Position numbers and translations under genes: made by a program. From Actinomycetota bacterium (GTDB lineage Bacteria > Actinomycetota > Thermoleophilia > Gaiellales > Gaiellaceae), in the NCBI GenBank assembly GCA_013816245.1, contig JACDEU010000006.1:1-64000 (forward strand): a DNA stretch of 64,000 bases. Reading direction: 5' to 3'. Positions 16,664-24,154 of the stretch are shown one piece after another. Positions within the stretch are counted from its first letter, which is position 1, and every line of letters begins with the position of its first letter. The notes under the pieces are model-generated. The model saw only the letters and a program-made list of their open reading frames with translations, did no database searches and had not been told where the DNA came from.

Positions 16664-16736
16664 GGGCAGGCCCTCCGGGGAGACCGCGTCGGGCAACTGC
16701 GGCAAGGCCCCAACGCGGATAAGGGAGGGCCTACCC
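16664..16736 (+). ncRNA. Candidate structured RNA, 73 nt
   Basis: Three nested helices. Outer: GGGCAGGCCCTCC (16664-16676) with GGAGGGCCTACCC (16724-16736), 12 of 13 pairs. Then an asymmetric internal loop GGGGAGA / ATAAG. Middle: CCGCGT (16684-16689) with ACGCGG (16713-16718). Inner: GGGC (16691-16694) with GCCC (16707-16710), loop AACTGCGGCAAG. No reliable reading frame covers it. I compared it from memory with c-di-GMP, c-di-AMP, SAM, TPP, glycine and ZTP riboswitch cores and found no match. Strand is uncertain. It sits 166 bases after the HD-GYP gene in a 394-base gap with no gene. Confidence 0.35.
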
Positions 16737-16790
16737 GGGAATAAATGCTCGCAGCCCGACCGGAGATCACGTCCCGTCGCTCTGAGCTGG

Positions 16791-16817
16791 AGCGTTTCCT
16801 GTAGTCAAGGAAGCGCT
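16791..16817 (+). terminator. 10-bp stem-loop
   Basis: AGCGTTTCCT (16791-16800), loop GTAGTCA, AGGAAGCGCT (16808-16817), ten pairs with one G-T. No T-run follows. It lies between the structured element and the broken sensor gene and could terminate transcription from either side. Confidence 0.35.
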
Positions 16818-16892
16818 TGCGCCGCGGGGTTGGTGAGGTACTCGGCCTGCTCTAGTTCGACGATGGTCTCCCACCGGCTGTCGATGAGCCGC

Positions 16893-17779
16893 TTACAGAG
16901 CCGAATGCGTGACGACTACGGCGCGACCGTCGTGGCTGGTGCGCTGTGCCTCGACCCCGTACCAGCGAGCTCTCTCGCCGAGATTCTTTGAGAGCGTGGC
17001 CGCCGGATCAGCGGCCGCCTGCTCTCCCCGCAGCACTGCGTCGGCCAGGCGCCAGTGTGCGTGTGCCTTGAGCCGTTCGGCGAGTTCGCGTGCGCCGGTT
17101 TGCGTCGCGCGAACGCCGCGACGACGGAGCCCGCGCCGAGCCAAAGCAGTAGCTCGTCGCCGGACCGACCCGCCCGTCGGGTAAACCCGACCGCTGCCAC
17201 GACGTAAAGGACGGCTATGACCATCTGGGCACCGACGATGAAACCGTTCCCCGCCAGCAAGCCGGGCAATTTCACCGGATTTCGCGAAGGGTCGATTCCA
17301 ATCGGCAAACGCTTGACGAGGAAGCCGATGACGACGACCATCGCGAGCAGGCTCACTCCCATCGCAGTCACCAAGATGCGCGTCGCCCGCATGTGGTCTC
17401 GAAGCGGAATCGAAGGAACAACTGCAGCCGCGGCTAAAACGCCGCTGCGACGGCGCCCCCGCATATGGTCGTCCAAGTCGAGAACGGATGCGGGTCGGTC
17501 CAGACGGCCGCCGGGATCACCGCGAACAGAAAAGCTCGTCAAGGTCAGCACGGCAAGAGCGGCGAAGAAGAGCAGGTCGTCGAGTCGCCGCGTTGCTGCA
17601 GACGCCCCCAGAAGGATCGTGGTCAGGAAGGCAATGACGGTTGCCGTCGTCTCGAGCATCGCGTGCAACGGGACACTGCGATACGCGAAGTGAAGTGAAG
17701 TGACCGTGATGACGAGGTCGGTCATTCCGCCCCCGACGAGAGCTGCGAGCAGGGTCACTGAGCGGGGCCTGAGCCTCAT
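16893..17779 (-). pseudogene. Broken multi-helix membrane sensor (histidine kinase-type)
   Basis: The minus frame from ATG 17779 starts like the 7-helix sensor domains of Thermoleophilia histidine kinases (TRRLDDLLFFAALAVL). It leaves its frame near 17530: the family-like LFAVIPAAVWTDPHPFSTW lies in another frame, and the original frame resumes at LAAAAVVPSIPL. A third break follows AGSVVAAFAR. The last stretch, in yet another frame to 16893, reads RARWYGVEAQRTSHDGRA. The kinase domains are missing. Several independent breaks and a truncation argue for real decay. Confidence 0.7.
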
Positions 17780-17871
17780 GCGAGCAATCGTCCCTTTCAG
17801 GCGACGCCGCGTGACCTGGCGAATTGTCTAGCTAGGCCGCCCGGCCGGTCAGGCGCTGCGAAAGAGGTCGA

Positions 17872-18503
17872 GTGCCTCTCTGCGCGTCTGAACCTGGAGC
17901 TTTGGTCGAAGGAACGAAGCAGGCACTCGACCACGCGGGTGGCTTCGAGGTGGTCGGCGAAGCCTCGAACGGGGCGCAGGTTCTGCCGCTGGTCAGGCGG
18001 TTAAAGCCGGATCTCGTTCTCCTCGACCTCCGGATGCCGCAGATGGACGGGCTCAGTTGCCTCTCGAAGATCCGCAAGGAATTCCCCGACATGAAGGTGG
18101 CGATCCTCTCGGCGACGCAGGATCCTTCCTCCATCGAGACGGCGTTGAAGCGCGGCGCGAACGCCTACATCATGAAGACGGTCAACCCGGAAGACCTCGC
18201 GGCCGCGTTACGCCAGACGGTGGAGGGAACCGTCTTCACCACCGCCGGAGTCTCGGATGATCACGGTCAGAGGCGGCCAAAGCGGCTGGGCTAACGGAGC
18301 GTGAGGTCGGGATTCTCCGAGCCGTCGCGCGCGGCCTCTCGAACGAGGCGATCGCCAAGGAGCTCTGGGTCGCCGAACAGACGGTCAAGTTTCACCTCAC
18401 GAACATCTACCGCAAGCTCGAGGTCTCGAACAGGACCGAAGCGGCGCGCTATGCCTTCGAGCAAGGGCTCGTCGAGCACGGCGTCGACGGCCACCCGCTC
18501 TAG
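17872..18503 (+). pseudogene. NarL/FixJ response regulator, frameshifted
   Basis: The first frame encodes a receiver domain (FEVVGEASNGAQ, phosphoacceptor Asp in LVLLDLRMPQMDG, Lys in AYIMKTVNPEDL) and ends at TAA 18294. The LuxR-type helix-turn-helix continues in the -1 frame from about 18273 (GLTEREVGILRAVARGLS, AEQTVKFHLTNIYRKL) to TAG 18503. A one-base deletion near 18255-18275 explains this. The receiver N-terminus also lacks the conserved acidic pair (CASEPGALVEG where VDDHxLVxEG is expected), so the gene is damaged twice. Confidence 0.8.
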
Positions 18504-19704
18504 GCGGGCACGGGTTCCTCCGCAGCCACGGCTTCGGGTCCGCGCGTCAACAAGTAGGCACCGCAGGCTGCCACCGTGACGCTCATCAGCACGACGGTCA
18601 CCCGGTAGTCGATCACGGTCGCGAGCGCAGCGCCGACTGCGATCGAAACCGTCTGCGGCGTGCCGACCAGGGTCTCCGCGGCGCCGGCGACACGTCCCTG
18701 CAGCCTCGCAGGCGAACGCAGCTGGATCGCTGTCGCAAAGCCGACGATGAACCACGCGATGCCCGCTCCCGCAACCGCGATTCCCACGAGCACAAGCAGG
18801 AGACTCGAGGAGACAAAGCTCAGCTCACCGAAGGCGAAGAGTCCCATGCCGAACCCGACGAGCTTCACGTCGCCGATTCGGCGCAAGACGCGAGCAGCCG
18901 TCACTCCGCCGGCGATCGCGCCGACTCCCTGCAGAGAGCTCAAGACGCCGAAGAACGACGTCGACCGGTGCAACCCCTGGTCGAGAACGGCGAAGATCAC
19001 CGTTTCCGAGAAGCCGACGAAGAGCAGGCAGAAACCGGTCGCGACGACGATCTGACGAAGAGGCAAAGTGCGGGCGATGTGGCGGGCTCCGGCCAGGAGC
19101 TCCTCCACGAAGTGATGCTCCGCCCGCGCGAAGCGAGGCTCGTCGACCTTGAGCGACAGAAGCGCGAACACCACCGCGACGAAGCTGACCGAGTCGAGCA
19201 CCGCGACGGCCCCGCCGCCGAACGAGACGTAGATCCCGGCGCCGACCAGCGGCGCGATCAGGCGGAGCCCTTCTCGAACGGTCTGGAACAAACCATTCGC
19301 CTCGCCGAGCAGGTCGCGCGGCAGGATCACGGTCATGAACGCCGACCGCGCGGCGGCGGCGAGCGTGCCGGCGGCGCCGTAAAACGCCGCAACCGCGTAG
19401 ATGATCCAGGCGTCGCTGCGATCGTGGACGAACAGAAGCGACAGGACCATGACCGACTCGACCGAGTAGGTGGCGATCATCACCTTGCGCCGCGACAACC
19501 GGTCGACCAGGAGGCCGGCCAAGGGCGAGAGCAGCGAAGGAAGCGCGAGCGCGAAGAAGACGAGGCCGGCAGCCGAGTTGCTGTCCGTCAGATCCTTCAT
19601 CCAGACGCCGAGTGCGATGAAGATCGCCCAGTCGCCGAACACGGACACACCGACCACCCGAAGAGAAAGACGCGGGCGTCCCTGATCCGCAACAGCTCGC
19701 GCAT
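18500..19704 (-). pseudogene. MFS transporter, frame break at the N-terminus
   Basis: About 400 residues if read from ATG 19704 (MRELLRIRDARVFLFGWS). The frame must change near 19650 to continue as VSVFGDWAIFIALGVW. The site contains GGTGTGTCC, where one extra TG would explain the break. From GTG 19657 the remaining 385-residue frame is open and covers nearly all twelve helices, so a shortened product is possible. It is a drug/metabolite-efflux-like major facilitator. Its ATG overlaps the previous gene's stop as TGATG. Last gene of the RHH-DUF4097 operon. Confidence 0.75.
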
Positions 19705-21024
19705 CAGGTCTTCGACTGCTCGAGTGTGAGCGCGGCCGCGTCGGCCAGGAGCGAATCGACGAGGACGTCGTCGCCCTCGATGGGCTCCGGCATGTCGCCG
19801 ATCGAGCGGACCGGCGAGAACAGCACCGGCAGGAACGGCAAACAGCAGCCGATTCCGCCGATGATCAGCGTCTCCTTCAGGCCGAGCCACGTGCCAAGTG
19901 CTCCGCCGAGCAGTGCCCCGAGCGGGATCGTTCCCCAGACGATGAACCGCATCACGGAGTTCATCCGGCCCTGGATTCGTCCCGGCGTGATCGTCTGGCG
20001 CAGGCTGACCTGCGTCACGTTGTAGAGCACGTTCGTGAAGGCGCCGACGAGCATCGCGGGGCCGAGGACGGCAAGCGCCGCAGTCCCATGAGGCGCGAAT
20101 GCCGCGACGAGGAACATCGGCCCGCCGAGCACCGAGGCCGCGATGATCGTCCGCCCCACCCCGAGCCACCTGGAGATGCGGCCCGACGTGAACGCCGCCA
20201 GCAGCGCTCCGACGTTCGAGATCGTGAAGGCAAGACCGATGACGGCCGGACGCAGGTCGAGGACGCGCACCGCATAGACCAGCAGCACCGCAGACCAGAG
20301 GCTCCCGAAGAAGTTGAAGGTCGCGGTGCACGCGGCGATGTTCTTCAGGTACGGATGGCCGAAGACGTAGCGCAGACCTTCGGCGATCTCGTCGCGCATG
20401 CGCTGCGATACACCTGCTTCACGCCTCGGCGGTGGCTCGGCCTTGCGGATCCGGAAGATGAGGAGCGCCGAGCCGAGGAAGCTCACGGCGTCGAAGACGA
20501 TCGCGACGGGCGCGCTCAGCAGGTCGACGATGAGCCCGGCAAGGCCGGGACCACCGAGTTGCGCGCGAGCGGCTGATCTCGAGCTTCGAGTTCCCCTCGA
20601 CGAGCTGGTGGCGATCGACGAGCGCGGGCAGATACGCCTGGTAGGCGACGTCGAAGAAGACGGTCGCGATCCCGACGAGAAAGCCGACTGCGAAGAGCTG
20701 CCAGATCGTCAGGGCGTCGAACGCGTACGCAACGGGAATCGAGATCAGCAACGCCGCGCGGGCGAGATCGCCGAGGACGAGGATCGGTCGCCGGGGCAGC
20801 CGGTCGACCCACACGCCCGCCGGCAGGCTCACGAGGACGAACGGGAGAAACTCGACAACGTTCAGCGCCGCGACCTCGAACACCGACGCGTGCAGCACGA
20901 TCACTGCTGTGAGCGGCAACGCGAGCGCGCTGAACTGCGTCCCGAACTGACTGACGGTCTCCGCCGACCAGAGCTTCAGAAAATCCGAGTGCTGCCAGAG
21001 ACCCCGTTCTGGCCGGAGGTTCAC
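19704..21024 (-). pseudogene. Second MFS transporter, frameshifted mid-gene
   Basis: The N-terminal half (201-residue frame from ATG 21024, beginning MNLRPERGLWQHSDFLKLW) is in frame until EISRS near 20565. The family sequence then continues in another frame as QLGGPGLAGLIVDLLSAPVA and on to TGA 19704. A loss of two bases in TCGCGCGCAA would account for it. Joined, the protein is a complete major facilitator of about 440 residues. Its ATG overlaps the DUF4097 stop as ATGA. Broken like its downstream paralogue. Confidence 0.8.
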
Positions 21025-21893
21025 GAGTGCTCGCTGAGCTCCAGCGCGGGCGCCCGCTCGATGAGCACGTCACCAGACACGGTCTTCGCAAACACCTCGA
21101 CGAGCGGGCTGTCGGGAGCGGGTTCCTGCGCGGGCGCGTCTCCGAGCTCGAGCTCCGAGCTCGTCGAGCCGCTCACCGTGTTCGCGTCGACGAAGACGCG
21201 GGCGCCGCTCCGAATGCCGACGGTCACGTCGCCGGAGATCGCCTTCAACTCGATGCGTCCTTTCAACACCGCTTCGTAACGCTGGTCACCGGAGACGGTG
21301 TTGGCGCCGATGGAGGCTCGCGCATCACGAACGTGCACGTCGCCCGAGACGAGCTGGGCCCGAAGGTCGCCGCCCACGGAGTCCACGTGGAGGTCACCGG
21401 ACACGCTCTGCACCTCGAGCGACGCGTGCGCGCGGCCCAGATGCACGTCGCCGCTCGCCGTCTTGATGCGAGCTGTTCCGCGGGCCTCCTCGAGCTGGAG
21501 ATCGCCAGAGGCCGTCTTGATCTCGACGCCGCCGTACTCCCCATGCGCCCTGAGATCGGCAGACTTCGTGCGGACGTCCAGGTCTGCACCCTTGGGACAG
21601 ATGACGCGCAGGCGAACGTCGGGCCCGCCGAACCGGATGTCCGGGCCTCGGCTGAGTGAGATGAAGATTCCCTGGCGCGACTTCGCCTCGACGACCACCT
21701 CGTGCCCGTCGCCGCGCTTGATCAGCTCGATGCGGGAGTTGTCGACGAGGTCACGGACGGCATCGTTGTTCGAGATCGCCTCGAGCTCGATGCTCGTCTG
21801 GTCCGTGTTGGACGTCTCGATCTCGATCTCGCCGGCAGGGATCTCGAGGTTGAGCAGCAGGGGTCCCGGAGTTGAATAGGTCTCGGTCCGCAT
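21021..21893 (-). CDS. DUF4097 beta-helix repeat protein
   Basis: 290 residues from ATG 21893, overlapping the upstream stop as TGATG. From about 105 on it is made of short beta repeats with the pattern SGDxxxxxxxG (TASGDLQLEEARG, TASGDVHLGRAHA, SVSGDLHVDSVGG and so on), the DUF4097 signature of a right-handed beta helix. There is no signal peptide or membrane segment, so it is probably cytoplasmic, unlike the many anchored family members. Fourth-last gene product of a five-gene operon between a small protein and two MFS genes. Function unknown. Confidence 0.85.
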   Translation of the reverse strand: MRTETYSTPGPLLLNLEIPAGEIEIETSNTDQTSIELEAISNNDAVRDLVDNSRIELIKRGDGHEVVVEAKSRQGIFISLSRGPDIRFGGPDVRLRVICPKGADLDVRTKSADLRAHGEYGGVEIKTASGDLQLEEARGTARIKTASGDVHLGRAHASLEVQSVSGDLHVDSVGGDLRAQLVSGDVHVRDARASIGANTVSGDQRYEAVLKGRIELKAISGDVTVGIRSGARVFVDANTVSGSTSSELELGDAPAQEPAPDSPLVEVFAKTVSGDVLIERAPALELSEHS

Positions 21894-22066
21894 CAGATGA
21901 TGTAGCGGCCCGCGTTGAAGTGTTGGATGTCGCCGCGAATTACGTCGCGGGCGTGAATCGTCTTCTCGTAGGAGACGCGCACCGGCTTTTCGTCGCGGAG
22001 CTTGTTCGCTTCGCGGCGCGGAATCAGCGCCAGTGCCAGTCCGAATGGGAGAGGAAGGACGTGCAT
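21893..22066 (-). CDS. Small protein of the RHH-DUF4097 operon
   Basis: 57 residues from ATG 22066, preceded by AAAGGAG at good spacing; a TTG at 22081 would overlap the previous gene. The N-terminus MHVLPLPFGLALALIP has one short hydrophobic run, followed by a charged segment (RREANKLRDEKPVRVSYEK). Its TGA overlaps the ATG of the DUF4097 gene. No family recognised. Tight coupling on both sides makes it a real gene. Confidence 0.65.
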   Translation of the reverse strand: MHVLPLPFGLALALIPRREANKLRDEKPVRVSYEKTIHARDVIRGDIQHFNAGRYII

Positions 22067-22077
22067 CGTCGCTCCTT

Positions 22078-22530
22078 TCAACTTTGGCCGTAGCCAGTCA
22101 TGCGGCGTCCACCGGGGTGGTTGCGCCGCTTTGGGTCCGCACTGCGTATGATCTGCTGCAGCAGCCAGGTGTTCGCCGAAACGCCGGCTTCCTGGGCGGC
22201 ACCGTCGACGATCGTCTTGAGCGTCTCGGGCAGTCGCAGCGTGATCCGCGCGGTGAGGTCTTCGAGCCCCGATGGCGGTGGCGCGCCGGGATCTGGGATG
22301 TAGACGAGCTCGGGCTCTCCGGCCGACACGCGCACTTCCACGTGTCCGTCGGGAAGCTGGTTCGTGAGCTCCGCGGCGGCCTCGCCGAGGGCATCCATCA
22401 GCCGGAGTCGGAGGGATGACTCGAGAGCTGTTGCGATCCGGCGTGCGGCTTCGGCAACCGCCTCGTCGCCGATCCCGGCGACGTTGGCCAGATCCTGTTG
22501 AAGTGCCTCGACATAGGCCGCCACGTCCAT
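22078..22530 (-). CDS. Ribbon-helix-helix regulator (HicB/Arc-like C-terminus)
   Basis: 150 residues from ATG 22530 (GTG 22539 is possible). The C-terminal region (about 90-130) reads LTARITLRLPETLKTIVDGAAQEAGVSANTWLLQQII, a beta strand and two helices of the ribbon-helix-helix fold as in HicB and Arc repressors. The N-terminal 90 residues are helical and acidic. It heads a five-gene operon, and two perfect palindromes with TGTCA cores lie directly upstream, so it is probably an autorepressor of the operon. Confidence 0.75.
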   Translation of the reverse strand: MDVAAYVEALQQDLANVAGIGDEAVAEAARRIATALESSLRLRLMDALGEAAAELTNQLPDGHVEVRVSAGEPELVYIPDPGAPPPSGLEDLTARITLRLPETLKTIVDGAAQEAGVSANTWLLQQIIRSADPKRRNHPGGRRMTGYGQS

Positions 22531-22541
22531 GGACGGCACTA

Positions 22542-22560
22542 TGACATCAATGTGATGTCA
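22542..22560. promoter_or_regulatory. Palindromic operator 1 (TGACATCA-ATG-TGATGTCA)
   Basis: Perfect 8-bp inverted repeat with a 3-base spacer, 11 bases upstream of the RHH gene's ATG. Cores are TGACA/TGTCA. It is placed to overlap the promoter of the minus-strand operon. Further single TGTCA or GTCA copies lie between it and operator 2. Confidence 0.65.
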
Positions 22561-22588
22561 CGTCAAGCCTGAAATGGTGTCACCGACG

Positions 22589-22601
22589 TGTCATGATGAC
22601 A
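22589..22601. promoter_or_regulatory. Palindromic operator 2 (TGTCAT-G-ATGACA)
   Basis: A second perfect inverted repeat with the same TGTCA core, 29 bases from operator 1. Between them lie GTCACGTCA and GGTGTCACC half-sites. Arrays of short half-sites are typical for ribbon-helix-helix repressors. Confidence 0.6.
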
Positions 22602-22630
22602 AATAACGCAAATTGCGGGGAAACGCGCGG

Positions 22631-23200
22631 CTAGAGCGGCGCATCGAAGACCCCGAACCAGCGCGAAAGGTCCTCCTCGATGGGGAGCTCCTTCTCGAGC
22701 TTTGCCTTCAGCCCGAGCTCTTCCGCGTTGTCCCGCTCTTTGCCCTCCGCCGCGGGGACGAAGGGCCAGAAGGCGCCTCGCTTGTAGCCGTAGACCCAGT
22801 AGACGGGCCCTTTGCCGCCCTCGAACTTGAAGACGGCCGCGAGCAGCTGGCCCCCGAAGCCGGCCTCCTCCAGTCCCTGCGCGACGGCATGCACGCCGGT
22901 CACCTGGTCTTCCAGGTCTGAGTCCCGGACGATGATCCACGTGTAGCCAAACGTGTCCTCGCGGCGTTCGAGCTTCGAGCCGGACTCTGCGGCAACCCGC
23001 TCGAGCAGCTGTTGCAGGTCGTTCTCCGCGCGCACGAAATCGCCGGACGAGAGCGGCTTGAAGACAACCCCTCCCGTGCCGGCCGTCCGCAGTCCGAGCT
23101 CGGTCTCGAGCGTGACCGCCGCGGTGGTCAAGGCGAACAGGCGGTCCCGTGCCGGCCCTGCGAGCTTCTTCTTGCCGAAGAGGACGTCTCGGAGCCCCAA
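22631..23200 (-). CDS. pspAB: PspA-associated protein PspAB
   Basis: 189 residues from ATG 23200 (MGLRDVLFGKKKLAGPARDRLF). The full-length actinobacterial PspAB family pattern is present, including GYTWIIVRDSDLEDQV and the C-terminal YGYKRGAFWPFVP and DLSRWFGV. It follows htpX with only 9 bases between, the usual htpX-pspAB pairing. It acts with PspA and HtpX in envelope stress. Biochemical role unknown. Confidence 0.85.
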   Translation of the reverse strand: MGLRDVLFGKKKLAGPARDRLFALTTAAVTLETELGLRTAGTGGVVFKPLSSGDFVRAENDLQQLLERVAAESGSKLERREDTFGYTWIIVRDSDLEDQVTGVHAVAQGLEEAGFGGQLLAAVFKFEGGKGPVYWVYGYKRGAFWPFVPAAEGKERDNAEELGLKAKLEKELPIEEDLSRWFGVFDAPL

Positions 23201-23209
23201 CGCGGGGGA

Positions 23210-24124
23210 TCAGGCGACCGGTCGGCCCATTTCGCGGGCGATCTCCGCGAGGGCCGCAAGGCGCTTCTCGAGCGGCGGGTGCGTCGTGAACAGGCCGGCG
23301 ACGGACGTCTTGACGCTGGCGGGGACGATGAAGAAGGCGTTCATGCTCTCGACCTCGCGCAGATCGCGCTGCGGGATCCGGAACATCTCGCTCGAGATCT
23401 TCTGTAGGGCGCTCATCAGATGCTCGGGCGCGCCGGTGATGAGCGCAGAGCCTCTGTCCGCCGCAAACTCGCGGTAGCGCGAGATCGCGAGGATGAGGAT
23501 CTTGCTGAGGAAGTACGTCACCACGGAGACGAGCAACACGATCAGCCAGACCGGAACCTGGTTGTTGTCGCGGCCGCGGCCGCCGCCGCCGAACATCCCG
23601 CCGTACAGCCCGAACCGGGTCAGCACGCCGGCGAGCATTGCGAAGAAGCTCGCGATCGTCATGATGAGGACGTCGCGGTTCCCGATGTGCGACAGCTCGT
23701 GCGCGATCACGCCCTCGACCTCTCTCGGCTCGAGGCGCTGCCAGAGGCCGCGCGTCACCGCCACCGCCGCATGCTTCGGGCTCCGGCCGGTCGCGAAGGC
23801 ATTCGGGACGTCGGTGTCGATGATCGCGAGGCGCGGTTTCGGCAGATCGGCCAGGGCGCAGAGCCGCTCGACCATGTCGTGCAGCTCGGGCGCCTGGTCA
23901 CGCTCGACGATCTTGGCTCCGGACGCCGCCAGGGCCAGCTTGTCGGACGTGAAGTACTGGAAGAACGCGATCCCGACGACGATCAGGATCATCGGGACGA
24001 GCCCGACGCTCAGAACCTGGAAAAGGACGACCGCAAAGACGACGTACAGCAGTCCGAGCAATGAGCCCGTGACGAGCATTCGGAGGGTCAGACCGGCGTC
24101 GCGACCGTAAGACCTGCGTTTCAT
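23210..24124 (-). CDS. htpX: Membrane zinc protease HtpX
   Basis: 304 residues from ATG 24124. Two N-terminal membrane helices (about 15-60), the zinc motif HELSH at 142-146 followed by GNRD, two more helices, the third zinc ligand in REFAADRGSA, and a C-terminal THPPLEKRL. An M48 peptidase of the inner membrane that degrades damaged membrane proteins. Operon with pspAB. Divergent from the 24155 gene. Confidence 0.95.
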   Translation of the reverse strand: MKRRSYGRDAGLTLRMLVTGSLLGLLYVVFAVVLFQVLSVGLVPMILIVVGIAFFQYFTSDKLALAASGAKIVERDQAPELHDMVERLCALADLPKPRLAIIDTDVPNAFATGRSPKHAAVAVTRGLWQRLEPREVEGVIAHELSHIGNRDVLIMTIASFFAMLAGVLTRFGLYGGMFGGGGRGRDNNQVPVWLIVLLVSVVTYFLSKILILAISRYREFAADRGSALITGAPEHLMSALQKISSEMFRIPQRDLREVESMNAFFIVPASVKTSVAGLFTTHPPLEKRLAALAEIAREMGRPVA

Positions 24125-24154
24125 CGAGAATCGCTCTCCTTGGAGGCGAGGTTG

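Noticed and set aside
16600-16760. Cyclic di-GMP riboswitch
   Set aside because: Considered because of the neighbouring c-di-GMP genes, but the conserved GEMM core segments could not be found on either strand.
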